Shown piece after piece: positions 17,245-25,880 of a stretch of DNA of 64,000 nucleotides. How positions within the stretch are numbered: position 1 is the stretch's first letter; the number at the start of each line of letters is the position of its first letter. The DNA lies in the NCBI GenBank assembly GCA_902582235.1, contig CACHQX010000002.1, forward strand, positions 106,042-170,041, written 5' to 3'. The notes under the pieces were generated by a model, which saw only the letters and a program-made list of their open reading frames with translations, was not told the DNA's origin and made no database searches. This stretch comes from an uncultured Pelagibacteraceae bacterium (GTDB lineage: Bacteria > Pseudomonadota > Alphaproteobacteria > Pelagibacterales > Pelagibacteraceae). Both the position numbers and the translations under genes were made by a program.

Positions 17245-18685
17245 AAAAAAGAAAGTAAGTTCGAAAAAAAGAAAGCCAAAAAAAGTAGCTAAAGTAAAAT
17301 CTAAGAAAGTCAGTAAGCCAATGTCAAAAGGCAGAATAATTGAGAAAGTAGATTATTCAAAAGTTTCTCATTCTACTGCTGTTGATCAATCTGATAGACA
17401 TGTTCCATACAATTTAAGACAGAGTGGTCCAACTCAAGTTGAAATGTTAATTTCTACAAGAGTTAGAAAGTCTCCTTACTGGCATTTATCTATGAAAGCT
17501 GGATGTTGGAGAGCAACTGTTTACAATAGAATTTATCATCCACGGGGTTATGTAAGACCAGAAAAGGGTGGAGCGATGGTTGAATATGAGGCTATTAAAA
17601 AACATGTAACAATGTGGAATGTAGCAGTTGAAAGACAAATAAGAGTAAAAGGTCCAGATGCTGAAAAATTTACAGACTACGTTATTACAAGAGATGCAAC
17701 AAAAATTTCTCCGATGCGTGCTAGATATGTAATTTTATGTAATTACAAAGGTGGTGTCTTAAATGATCCTATTCTATTAAGAATATCTGAAGATGAATTT
17801 TGGTTTAGTTTATCGGATAGCGACATTGGTCTTTATCTGCAAGGTGTTAACGCTGATAAAAGATTTAATGTAGAAATTGATGAGATAGATGCATGTCCAG
17901 TTCAAATTCAAGGTCCAAAATCTAAGGCTTTGATGAATGATTTAATAGGAAATCAAGTTGATTTAGACAACATGCCTTTTTATGGATTAGCTGAAGCTAA
18001 AGTTGGAGGAAGAAGTTGTGTGATTTCACAATCAGGTTTTTCAGGTGAAGCTGGATATGAAATTTATTTAAGAAATGCAACTTTATATGCAGAGGATATG
18101 TGGAATGCAGTTTTAAAAGCTGGAAAAAAACACAATCTAATGGTTATCGCCCCAGCCCACCACAGAAGAATACAAGCAGGTATTTTATCTTGGGGTCAAG
18201 ACATGGATAACGAGCATAATCCATTTCAATGTAACTTAGGTTATCAAGTTTCATTATCTGGAAAAGGTGTTTGGGAGAAACAAGGAGACTATGTTGGTAA
18301 AGAAGCCTTAGAAAAAATGAAAAGTGAGATATCCTCTGGAGGAAAACCATACAAACTTCAGCTAGTAGGAATGGAACTAGGGGGAAAACCAATAGAAGAA
18401 TATGCACCAGATTTTTGGTTAATCTCTGAGGATGGAAAAAATCCAGTAGGATTTGTTACATCACCTTGGTACCATCCTGAAAAAAAAACTAATATTGCAA
18501 TGGGGTATGTGCCTTTCGATGGAACTTTGAATAAAAATGGATTTCCGATGGGTAAAGTAGGTAGAAAATTTAAAATTCATCTTCCAAAGAAATATTGTGA
18601 AAAAGGAAATGATCCAGTTGATGCTGTGATCGTTGATATACCTTTCACAGAGTCTTACAATCCTAATACAAGAGAAGCTAAATAA
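17237..18685 (+). CDS. GcvT-family tetrahydrofolate-dependent methyltransferase
   Basis: 482 residues. Residues 1-about 33 are an unusual Lys/Ser-rich tail (KKKKVSSKKRKPKK...), followed by a GcvT/DmdA/LigM-type domain to about 400 with the folate signatures VKGPDAEKFTDYV, GFSGEAGYEIYL and a C-terminal beta barrel (NPVGFVTSPWYHPEKKTNIAMGYVP). Members demethylate methylated substrates onto THF (DMSP demethylase DmdA, O-demethylase LigM, glycine cleavage T). The substrate here is not assignable: it is longer than typical DmdA. The coupled MetF-like gene suggests that the 5-methyl-THF formed is oxidised. An intrinsic terminator follows 6 bases after the gene. Confidence 0.85.
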   Translation: MPKKKKVSSKKRKPKKVAKVKSKKVSKPMSKGRIIEKVDYSKVSHSTAVDQSDRHVPYNLRQSGPTQVEMLISTRVRKSPYWHLSMKAGCWRATVYNRIYHPRGYVRPEKGGAMVEYEAIKKHVTMWNVAVERQIRVKGPDAEKFTDYVITRDATKISPMRARYVILCNYKGGVLNDPILLRISEDEFWFSLSDSDIGLYLQGVNADKRFNVEIDEIDACPVQIQGPKSKALMNDLIGNQVDLDNMPFYGLAEAKVGGRSCVISQSGFSGEAGYEIYLRNATLYAEDMWNAVLKAGKKHNLMVIAPAHHRRIQAGILSWGQDMDNEHNPFQCNLGYQVSLSGKGVWEKQGDYVGKEALEKMKSEISSGGKPYKLQLVGMELGGKPIEEYAPDFWLISEDGKNPVGFVTSPWYHPEKKTNIAMGYVPFDGTLNKNGFPMGKVGRKFKIHLPKKYCEKGNDPVDAVIVDIPFTESYNPNTREAK

Positions 18686-18690
18686 ATTAT

Positions 18691-18714
18691 AAAAAGGGGG
18701 TAATGCCCCTTTTT
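18691..18714 (+). terminator. intrinsic terminator after the GcvT-family gene
   Basis: AAAAAGGGG (18691-18699) pairs with CCCCTTTTT (18706-18714) around a six-base loop, followed by more T's. Nine paired bases plus a T-tract make it the strongest terminator in the window on the plus strand. Confidence 0.9.
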
Positions 18715-18734
18715 TTCTCATTTAGACTCATTAA

Positions 18735-18839
18735 ATGTCAAAATACTTTTTATTAATAACATGTGTTATTATAGGTATTATTTTAATCATTTTTCCTTTA
18801 TTAATTTCCTATTATGCTCAAAAAAAAAATAAAAAATAA
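18735..18839 (+). CDS. 34-aa single-span membrane miniprotein upstream of the YIP1 gene
   Basis: ATG at 18735 and TAA at 18837-18839, directly abutting the ATG of the next gene. The product is one hydrophobic helix (residues 4-26, FLLITCVIIGIILIIF...) with a Lys-rich tail (QKKNKK). Composition and the perfectly abutting junction argue for a real small gene, but 34 codons could be chance in AT-rich DNA. Function unknown; perhaps a helper subunit of the YIP1 protein. Confidence 0.5.
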   Translation: MSKYFLLITCVIIGIILIIFPLLISYYAQKKNKK

Positions 18840-19385
18840 ATGTTTGGATTTTTTTTAGAATTAGTTTTTAGATCGATAAAACTTGATAAAAAACTTTATA
18901 AGGAGGTAAAGACTTACTCCGAAGTTTCAATTTACTTTGCTGCTATTATAATGATACTAGATGGCGTTGCAGGAGCAATTGCTACTAATAATTTTTACAA
19001 AACTTCATTAACTCTCTCAGCATTAACTGCAGTATTAACATGGTTTTTTTGGGCGGTTTTGATATTTACAATCGGTGCCAAAATTTTTCCTGATAAAGAT
19101 ACCAAGGTCACCTTTAAAAAAATTTTAATTGCAGTAGGTATTGCTCATGCCCCTGGATTACTAAGATTTATAGCATTGACACCTGATTTAGTAATGCCAA
19201 TAATTTTCTTAACTCAATTTTGGATATTTGCCTCATTAATAATTTCAACTAAAGAGGTATTAAATTTTAAATCAAATATTAAAGCGTTTGGAATAGTTTT
19301 TTTATCATTTTTGATATTAGCAATTTTATCTGTTTCTTTTGTGATGAGTAGGTTAAATAGTTTGCCTATTAGTAATATAACTTAA
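18840..19385 (+). CDS. YIP1-family membrane protein
   Basis: 181 residues with four or five hydrophobic helices (about 30-50, 58-80, 95-115, 122-142, 150-172). The family pattern of bacterial YIP1-domain proteins is seen, e.g. WFFWAVLIFTIGAKIFP and the long AHAPGLLRFI segment before the last helices. Role not known; in bacteria these are unstudied inner-membrane proteins. Its stop overlaps the convergent zinc-ribbon gene by four bases. Confidence 0.75.
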   Translation: MFGFFLELVFRSIKLDKKLYKEVKTYSEVSIYFAAIIMILDGVAGAIATNNFYKTSLTLSALTAVLTWFFWAVLIFTIGAKIFPDKDTKVTFKKILIAVGIAHAPGLLRFIALTPDLVMPIIFLTQFWIFASLIISTKEVLNFKSNIKAFGIVFLSFLILAILSVSFVMSRLNSLPISNIT

Positions 19386-19531
19386 ATAGGAAATATAGTT
19401 TTAGAGATTTTACAAGAGTCACAAATTTTATATCCAAACATCAACAAATTTTGTGAAACACTTTCATCCTCATACCCACATTCTTCACAAAAATCATCAA
19501 GGTATTCGACATTATTTTTGTTCTCAATCAT
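19382..19531 (-). CDS. 49-aa zinc-ribbon miniprotein
   Basis: Reverse-strand ORF with two CxxC pairs (C15-x2-C18 and C37-x2-C40), separated by 18 residues: a zinc-ribbon layout. ATG at 19531, TAA at 19382-19384, sharing four bases with the stop of the YIP1 gene on the other strand. No family recognised; the acidic N-terminal half is consistent with a protein or nucleic-acid contact role. Its spaced cysteines make chance unlikely. Confidence 0.6.
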   Translation of the reverse strand: MIENKNNVEYLDDFCEECGYEDESVSQNLLMFGYKICDSCKISKTIFPI

Positions 19532-19555
19532 TAACAGTTTTGTAAGTTGTCAATT

Positions 19556-19583
19556 TTGAAATTCATAAGTTTAGTTATATAAT
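19556..19583 (+). promoter_or_regulatory. sigma-70-type promoter of purE
   Basis: TTGAAA at 19556-19561 and TATAAT at 19578-19583 with a 16-base spacer, 31 bases before the purE start codon. The -10 box is a perfect match. No purine-box operator is obvious beside it. Confidence 0.6.
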
Positions 19584-19614
19584 AATTATTATATATCTGA
19601 TAATAAATACGTAA

Positions 19615-20103
19615 ATGAAACTTAAAAAGTATCATAAAATAGCGATAGTTATGGGAAGTCAATCGGATTATTCAACTATGAAAGATTGTGTCAAAATCCT
19701 AAGGAGTTTAAAAATTAGTTTTGATGTAAAAATTGTATCAGCACACAGAACACCAAAAAGACTTTATGAGTTTGCAAAAAAATCAGAGACTAATTATTCA
19801 GTTATAATTGCTGGAGCTGGTGGATCTGCACATTTACCTGGCATGATTGCCTCTTTAACAACTGTCCCTGTGATTGGGGTTCCGGTTGAAAGTAAAAAAC
19901 TAAAGGGTCTTGATAGTTTATTATCAATTGTTCAGATGCCAAAAGGTATTCCTGTTGGTACTGTTGCGATAGGAAAAGATGGTGCAATTAATGCTGCACT
20001 ATATGCTGCATCTATTCTTGGAACAACTGACAAAAAAATAAAAAATTCTTTGCTGAAATTAAGAATTAAACAAACAAAATCAGTGAAAAAAAAACCAAAA
20101 TAA
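19615..20103 (+). CDS. purE: 5-(carboxyamino)imidazole ribonucleotide mutase
   Basis: 162 residues, class I PurE. Moves the carboxyl group of N5-CAIR to give CAIR in purine synthesis. Signature: [12 protein letters not shown] (about 9-20), [11 protein letters not shown] (about 42-52), [16 protein letters not shown] and [10 protein letters not shown] Lys-rich C-terminal tail follows the core. The purK gene begins three bases downstream, so both enzymes for the two-step CO2 incorporation are coexpressed. Confidence 0.97.
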   Translation: MKLKKYHKIAIVMGSQSDYSTMKDCVKILRSLKISFDVKIVSAHRTPKRLYEFAKKSETNYSVIIAGAGGSAHLPGMIASLTTVPVIGVPVESKKLKGLDSLLSIVQMPKGIPVGTVAIGKDGAINAALYAASILGTTDKKIKNSLLKLRIKQTKSVKKKPK

Positions 20104-20106
20104 CTA

Positions 20107-21162
20107 ATGAAGAAAACTAATCTTGGTATTTTGGGTGGCGGTCAATTAGGTTGTATGCTTTGTATGGCAGCAAAAAAATTGGATGTGTATACAATTGTAT
20201 GGAGCGATGACCCAATGTCTCCCGCAAAAGAATTTTCTGATGAATTTATTTTGTCAAATTATAACGATGAAGAAAAAATTAATTATTTCACTAAAAAAGT
20301 AGACAAAATTACTTTTGAATTTGAGAATATCCCTTTTGATATTTTGGATAAACTTAATTCGATAAAAGAAGTTTTGCCAAAACCTCAGATAAATAAGATT
20401 ATTCAAAATAGGATTTTGGAGAAGAATTTTGTAAATGATCAAAATATTAAAACTACACAATACAAAAAGATTAATAATAAAGATGATTTGATATCAAATG
20501 GCGATCTTTTACCTGCGATCTTAAAAACAGCTACTCTTGGTTATGATGGGAAGGGACAATTTAAATTAAATAATCTTGAGGACTGTGAAAATATTAGCCT
20601 TTCTAAAAATAGCGACTATATATTAGAAAAAATGGTTAGTTTAAAAAAAGAAATCTCTGTAATAGTCACAAGATTTAAAAAAAATGAATACGAAATTTAT
20701 GAGCCATTTGAAAATAAACATGATGACCAAATATTAAAAGTCTCAAAAATTCCAGCTAGCATAAGCAATGAACATTTTTCTCAATCTATCGAATATGCAA
20801 AAAAAATTAGTGAAAAATTGGATTATGTAGGAACTTTATGTGTCGAATTTTTTATAGATGATAAAGACAATTTGTTAGTAAATGAAATCGCACCCAGAGT
20901 ACATAATTCTGGTCACATGACAATCAACTCACACAATATCAGTCAATTCGAAAACCATGTTCGCGCAGTTTGTGGTCTTAAAAAGGTAAAAACATTAAAA
21001 CTTTACAATGCGAAAATGACAAATATTCTAGGTAATGAAATAACTAAATATAAAGGAAAAAAATTTCAAGATAACGAATTTTTTTTCGATTATTTAAAAA
21101 AGGAAATTAAAGAAAAGAGAAAAATGGGACATTTTACAGAAATCAATAAGATCAATGATTAA
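20107..21162 (+). CDS. purK: N5-carboxyaminoimidazole ribonucleotide synthase
   Basis: 351 residues, ATP-grasp enzyme that carboxylates AIR at N5 using ATP and bicarbonate. N-terminal GILGGGQLGCMLCMAAKKL (about 7-25), ATP-grasp core with LKTATLGYDGKGQF (about 138-151) and the metal/ATP site EFFIDDKDNLLVNEIAPRVHNSGH (partial). Overlaps the next gene by eight bases (ATGATTAA), so a third cistron belongs to the operon. Confidence 0.97.
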   Translation: MKKTNLGILGGGQLGCMLCMAAKKLDVYTIVWSDDPMSPAKEFSDEFILSNYNDEEKINYFTKKVDKITFEFENIPFDILDKLNSIKEVLPKPQINKIIQNRILEKNFVNDQNIKTTQYKKINNKDDLISNGDLLPAILKTATLGYDGKGQFKLNNLEDCENISLSKNSDYILEKMVSLKKEISVIVTRFKKNEYEIYEPFENKHDDQILKVSKIPASISNEHFSQSIEYAKKISEKLDYVGTLCVEFFIDDKDNLLVNEIAPRVHNSGHMTINSHNISQFENHVRAVCGLKKVKTLKLYNAKMTNILGNEITKYKGKKFQDNEFFFDYLKKEIKEKRKMGHFTEINKIND

Positions 21163-22198
21163 AAAGCTTATTGTTTTAGTTTTCTGTTGTTTCATGTTTT
21201 CGAATATAAATTCTATGGAAAATAAACCGTATCATCATTTACCTGATAACACCTTTAGAAATCCCGAAGGTTCCCCAGTGAGAGATGATAAAATTAAATG
21301 GTCTTACTCTACTTTTAACAAAGAGAAAAAAAAATTAGACATGACAGTTCCAGATGATCATGTTTTAAAAAAGGAATATGTCTTAAAAGATTTAGCTTCA
21401 AAACAAAACCGTGATTATATTGGCTGGATTGGACATGCTACATTTTTAATAAAACTCGGAGAAACAACTATTATAACAGATCCAGTTTTCTCAAAAAATG
21501 CTGGACCATTAATTTTTGGACCTAAAAGATATGTTGCTCCAGCTTTAAACTTAAACGAAATTCCAAAAATTGATTTATTTTTACTGACACATAATCACTA
21601 TGATCATCAAGACATGGGTACAATTAGAAAATTTCCTTACAAAGATGCTAATGTAATTGTCCCCCTAAAGCTTGGTAAATATTTTACAAAAAATAATTTT
21701 AAGAAGGTAAGTGAGCTTGATTGGTATCAATCAATCGAGAAAAATGATTTAAAAATAACTATGCTACCTGCAGTTCATTGGTCAAAAAGAAGTTTAACAG
21801 ATACCAATAAAACTCTTTGGGGAAGTTATTTAATTGAATATAAAAGAAAAAAAATTTTGTTTGCTTGCGATACTGGATATGGAGAAATTTATAAGGAAAT
21901 TGGAAAAAAATTCGGACCAATTGATCTCACTTTTATAAATATCGGTGCCTATAATTTTAAACCTATGTTTGATAAATCTGTTTACCATACCAATCCTGAA
22001 GAGGCATTGCAGATTGCCAAAGACTTAAACAGCAAAAGGGTTATTGGAATGCATTGGGGAACTTTTGTATTATCATTAGAACCTATAATGGAGCCTGCAA
22101 AAAGATTTTTAGATAATGCAAAAAAATATGGTTTTAAAAAAGACGAAGCTATTATCTTTAAGATCGGTGAATTCCAAAATTTAGATGACATTTTATAG
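21155..22198 (+). CDS. exported metallo-beta-lactamase-fold hydrolase (UlaG/NAPE-PLD-like)
   Basis: 347 residues with a short signal peptide (about 1-20). Metal-binding motifs: IGHATFLIK (about 90), TDPVFS, THNHYDHQD (about 148-156, the HxHxDH motif), a histidine in AVHWSKR, CDTGYG, and a late histidine in IGMHWGTF. This order matches the NAPE-PLD/UlaG-like branch, acting on phosphodiester or lactone bonds; substrate unknown. Probably periplasmic or lipid-facing. Sits between purK and an acetyltransferase with no gaps. Confidence 0.9.
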   Translation: MIKKLIVLVFCCFMFSNINSMENKPYHHLPDNTFRNPEGSPVRDDKIKWSYSTFNKEKKKLDMTVPDDHVLKKEYVLKDLASKQNRDYIGWIGHATFLIKLGETTIITDPVFSKNAGPLIFGPKRYVAPALNLNEIPKIDLFLLTHNHYDHQDMGTIRKFPYKDANVIVPLKLGKYFTKNNFKKVSELDWYQSIEKNDLKITMLPAVHWSKRSLTDTNKTLWGSYLIEYKRKKILFACDTGYGEIYKEIGKKFGPIDLTFINIGAYNFKPMFDKSVYHTNPEEALQIAKDLNSKRVIGMHWGTFVLSLEPIMEPAKRFLDNAKKYGFKKDEAIIFKIGEFQNLDDIL

Positions 22199-22660
22199 AT
22201 GCCAATGAAAGCAGTTGAAAACAATTTTGATGATTTTAAAGTAAATGAACTTTTAAAAAAACACTTTATTGAATTAAGATCCGTCTCTCCAGCTGGTAGT
22301 ACTCATGTCCTCGATATAGATGGACTAAAAGATAAAACAATTAAATTCTGGAGTATTTGGAATAATGAAGATCTCATTGGATGTGGAGCAATAAAGATTC
22401 TTGGTCAAGATTATGGTGAGTTCAAATCCATAAGAGTGCATGATAAATTTAGAGAAAAAGGATTTGGCAAAGAAATTATTTCTATCTTATTATCTAAGTC
22501 TAGAGATATTGGATTAAAAAATATTTTTATTGAGACTGGATCAGGTAATTTTTTTGAACCGGCAAGAAAGCTATTCAAATCTTGTGGCTTTGAGGATTGT
22601 GATCCATTTGGGCATTATAAAAATGACCCAAATTCTTGTTATATGAAAGTAAAAGTTTAA
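22199..22660 (+). CDS. GNAT-family N-acetyltransferase
   Basis: 153 residues. The acetyl-CoA-binding loop is SIRVHDKFREKGFGKEIIS (about 77-95) with the R/Q-x-x-G-x-G/A motif seen as REKGFGK. Downstream IETGSGNFFEPARKLFKSCGF matches a PhnO/ElaA-like branch. Begins immediately after the stop of the beta-lactamase-fold gene (zero spacing). Substrate unknown. Its end lies three bases from a convergent lipoprotein gene. Confidence 0.88.
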   Translation: MPMKAVENNFDDFKVNELLKKHFIELRSVSPAGSTHVLDIDGLKDKTIKFWSIWNNEDLIGCGAIKILGQDYGEFKSIRVHDKFREKGFGKEIISILLSKSRDIGLKNIFIETGSGNFFEPARKLFKSCGFEDCDPFGHYKNDPNSCYMKVKV

Positions 22661-22663
22661 TTT

Positions 22664-22873
22664 TTATTTTTTGAATCTTTTTTTTATATGTTCAACAGGG
22701 TATTTACCGGTGGCTTTTTTTACTGATTCATTTACAGAGTACGAAAGTGCAGATTGAGCTAGGTTTCCAGAAGTTCCCAATGTCACTGTTGGGCCAATTA
22801 ATGAAGCTGTAGACTGGTAACAACCAGTAAGCATTGAAAATAAAGCAATTAGAAAGAATGTTTTTTTAAACAT
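22664..22873 (-). CDS. small lipoprotein, 69 aa
   Basis: Signal peptide ending in the lipobox LTGC (Cys18), so the mature protein is about 52 residues anchored by its lipidated cysteine. The remainder (YQSTASLIGPTVTLGTSGN..., SYSVNESVKKATGKYPVEH) is Ser/Thr-rich then basic. No family known to me. The next gene on this strand is 112 bases upstream, so it has its own promoter. Location in the outer membrane is inferred (no Asp after the Cys). Confidence 0.75.
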   Translation of the reverse strand: MFKKTFFLIALFSMLTGCYQSTASLIGPTVTLGTSGNLAQSALSYSVNESVKKATGKYPVEHIKKRFKK

Positions 22874-22985
22874 TGCATCTCTTACAATTTGTGAAAATTT
22901 TTACAACAATTAAAAATTTTAATTTGTGATCAATTTGAGGATCAAAATAAACTTTTAATTACAAACAGTGGTTGAAAAATATTAA

Positions 22986-24095
22986 TTATTTCTTTTCTAT
23001 TACAAATAATTCGTTTTTAAAGTGCAATCCTTTATATTTATTTACAATATTTTGAACAACTTTTTGGTAATTCTTATGTTTTTCTGCTTTCATTATTTGT
23101 TCGTCCGATATTTGATTTACGTAAACTGCGGCATTCCATGCAGAAAATATTAACGATGTAGCTATTCCACCACTAATTTCGTTTGGTAGTGCTCTCAAAA
23201 CATAACTTATCTTTTTTACTTTATGAAACTTTAAAGTTTTTAAGAAAGATTTATCTGTATTCGACTTAATGTATTTTTCAATCGATGAATATAAATATGG
23301 AAATGGATTTTCTTTAGGCCATATCTTTTTTATTATTTTATTTGCTGGATCTTCACCGCAAGCATGTACAACAACAAGCTTTCCTTTTTTTGCTAAAGAT
23401 TTAATCATTGGTTCAATTACATATTTAACCTTTTTTTCTGCACTAACTCTTGATCTATACGGTTGAGAGGCAATAATTAAATTATAATCAGTTTTTCCGT
23501 TATTTTTTTTCGGTATTACATTCTTAAGAACGAATTCTTGGTCTTTTCTATAGATAACAATCACGCATGGTTCTTTATAAGTTGATGTTCCTGTTTTTGG
23601 ATTAGTTTCAACCTGCCATTTTTTAGCTAAAAATTCTTGATTAAGCTTTCTTAATTGATTTGAAAAATCTAAAGAAGAATTTCCCTTTAATTTTACGACT
23701 TTCCAATTCATCCTTTTTTGTTTTTTAACATTTCTTGATTTTAAAGAAGTTGACTCCACATAGTTCAAATTTGAAATAACAAAAACAGTATTTTTATGTT
23801 CAGCAAATCTATCAGGAAGTTTCTCTAAACCTAACCTCACATCTTCCATGCTTATTTCTTTTGTAGAAACTAATAGCGGTATATTAGGCATTTTTTGATG
23901 ACATTGCCTCATCACACTCATTAGTAAAGAGCCGTCCCCCATCCCAGCGTCAAAAATTTTTAATGCTGGATTTTTAGGTTTCAAATTCTGTACAATTGGT
24001 TTTAAAGCATCAGCGATTTTATTTTTTTCATTAGTTGTGGTTACAAAAAGAAGATATTTTTGTCTATTATCAAAAAACCTGAAATTTTTTTTCAT
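22986..24095 (-). CDS. SAM-methyltransferase-like protein of unknown substrate
   Basis: 369 residues. IFDAGMGDGSLLMSVM (about 47-62) is a motif-I-like glycine-rich loop of class I methyltransferases. PNIPLLVSTKEIS (about 70) would be the second strand. The C-terminal half includes LIIASQPYRSR and LVVVHACGEDPANK. The beginning (MKKNFRFFDNRQKYLLFVTTTNEK) and the total length are unlike common families. I do not recognise a specific name. Divergent from fhs with 95 bases between; a C1 link is possible but unproven. Confidence 0.7.
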   Translation of the reverse strand: MKKNFRFFDNRQKYLLFVTTTNEKNKIADALKPIVQNLKPKNPALKIFDAGMGDGSLLMSVMRQCHQKMPNIPLLVSTKEISMEDVRLGLEKLPDRFAEHKNTVFVISNLNYVESTSLKSRNVKKQKRMNWKVVKLKGNSSLDFSNQLRKLNQEFLAKKWQVETNPKTGTSTYKEPCVIVIYRKDQEFVLKNVIPKKNNGKTDYNLIIASQPYRSRVSAEKKVKYVIEPMIKSLAKKGKLVVVHACGEDPANKIIKKIWPKENPFPYLYSSIEKYIKSNTDKSFLKTLKFHKVKKISYVLRALPNEISGGIATSLIFSAWNAAVYVNQISDEQIMKAEKHKNYQKVVQNIVNKYKGLHFKNELFVIEKK

Positions 24096-24190
24096 GCTTC
24101 AAGATATGTATTAAATAATTAAAAGTCCATTGTAATTTATTTCTTTTAAAGTGAACAAATAAAGTATAAACACCCTAAAAAACGACTTAA

Positions 24191-25879
24191 ATGAAAAAAT
24201 TTAAATCAGACATAGAAATAGCTAGAAATAGCAAACTTAAACCAATTTCAAAAATTTTAAAAAAAATAAATGTTCCTGATAATCCAAGTGCTTTTAGCCC
24301 TATGGGAAGACATATAGCAAAAATAAATTTTGAGTTTTTGAATAAACTTAAAAAGAAAAAAGATGGTCATCTAATACTAGTTACAGCTATCACACCAACA
24401 CCAGCAGGAGAAGGTAAAACAACTACTTCTGTTGGTCTAAATGATGGTTTAAATAAAATTGGAAAAAAATCTATTGTTTGTTTAAGAGAACCAAGTCTTG
24501 GACCTTCGTTTGGTATGAAAGGAGGGGCAGCCGGAGGTGGGTATTCACAAGTTGTTCCCATGGAACAGATAAATCTTCATTTCACTGGAGATTTTCATGC
24601 AATAACATCAGCACATAATTTGTTATCTGCAATGATTGACAATCATATTTACTGGGGAAACAAACTTAATATTGATGAAAAAAAAATAGTTTGGAAAAGA
24701 GTGATGGATATGAACGATCGTGCTTTAAGATTTATTGACATTAACACCAGTGGTGTTGCAAAAGATTTTAAAAGAGTAGATGGTTTTGATATAACTGTTG
24801 CTTCTGAAGTCATGGCTATTTTTTGTTTGGCTAAAAACTTGAATGATTTAGAAAAAAAAATTGGAAATATAACTATAGCTTACAATAAAGATAATCAGCC
24901 AATTTTTGCAAAAGATTTAAATGCCCACGGACCAATGACTGTTCTTTTAAAAGAAGCAATAAGACCTAATGTTACCCAAAGCTTAGAACATAACCCAGCT
25001 ATTATTCATGGAGGTCCATTCGCTAATATTGCTCATGGATGTAATTCTGTTATTGCTACAACGGCAGCTCTTAAGCTATCAGACTACGTTGTTACTGAAG
25101 CCGGATTTGGTGCAGACCTTGGTGCTGAAAAATTTTTAGATATAAAATGTAGGAAGGCAGGATTAAAACCTAGCTGTGTTGTAATTGTTGCAACTATTAG
25201 AGCATTAAAGATGCACGGAGGTGTGGAAAAAGAAAATCTAAAAAAAGAAGATACAGCCTCTTTGAAAAAAGGTTTAATTAATTTAGAAAGACATATCTTA
25301 AACATTAAAAAATTTGGTCTAGAGCCAATTGTTGCAATTAATCATTTTGCTTTAGATACAAAAAAAGAAATAGATGCTGTTCTCAATTTTTGTAAAGATA
25401 TGAAAGTTCAGGTCAGTGAATGTAAACATTGGGCGATGGGTGGCAAAGGCACAACTGATCTTGCTAAAAAAGTTGTCAAAATATGCAAAGACTCAAAGAA
25501 AAGTAATTTCAAATTTTTGTACGAAGATAGTTTAAATCTTTTGGGTAAAATTGAAAAAATTGTTAAGGAGATTTACAGAGGCGATAGAGTTATTGCAAAT
25601 GAAGATGTAAAAGAGAAACTTAAAGTTTTTGAGAGTAATGGCTACAAGAATTTACCTGTTTGTATAGCTAAAACCCAATATAGTTTTTCTACTGATCCGA
25701 AGTTAAAAGGAGCTCCATCAAATCATGAAATTCCAATAAGAGAAGTGAGATTATCATCAGGAGCTGAATTTATTGTGGTTGTCTGTGGATCAATTATGAC
25801 TATGCCTGGTCTACCCAAAGTTCCTGCAGCTAATAATATTAAGTTAAATAAAAAAGGTGATGTTGAGGGACTATTTTAA
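24191..25879 (+). CDS. fhs: formate-tetrahydrofolate ligase
   Basis: 562 residues, normal length. Makes 10-formyl-THF from formate, THF and ATP. ATP site [14 protein letters not shown] (about 71-84), [23 protein letters not shown] (partial, about 96-118), LTGDFHAI-like [13 protein letters not shown] (about 129-141). The conserved C-terminal [11 protein letters not shown] appears as [11 protein letters not shown]. Supplies or consumes C1 units that the demethylases in this window release. Divergent from the methyltransferase-like gene; convergent with gpsA, separated by one base. Confidence 0.98.
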   Translation: MKKFKSDIEIARNSKLKPISKILKKINVPDNPSAFSPMGRHIAKINFEFLNKLKKKKDGHLILVTAITPTPAGEGKTTTSVGLNDGLNKIGKKSIVCLREPSLGPSFGMKGGAAGGGYSQVVPMEQINLHFTGDFHAITSAHNLLSAMIDNHIYWGNKLNIDEKKIVWKRVMDMNDRALRFIDINTSGVAKDFKRVDGFDITVASEVMAIFCLAKNLNDLEKKIGNITIAYNKDNQPIFAKDLNAHGPMTVLLKEAIRPNVTQSLEHNPAIIHGGPFANIAHGCNSVIATTAALKLSDYVVTEAGFGADLGAEKFLDIKCRKAGLKPSCVVIVATIRALKMHGGVEKENLKKEDTASLKKGLINLERHILNIKKFGLEPIVAINHFALDTKKEIDAVLNFCKDMKVQVSECKHWAMGGKGTTDLAKKVVKICKDSKKSNFKFLYEDSLNLLGKIEKIVKEIYRGDRVIANEDVKEKLKVFESNGYKNLPVCIAKTQYSFSTDPKLKGAPSNHEIPIREVRLSSGAEFIVVVCGSIMTMPGLPKVPAANNIKLNKKGDVEGLF

Positions 25880-25880
25880 T

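Noticed and set aside
24096..24190. Possible folate or SAM riboswitch before fhs
   Set aside because: The 95 bases are AT-rich with no convincing conserved helix that I could pair.
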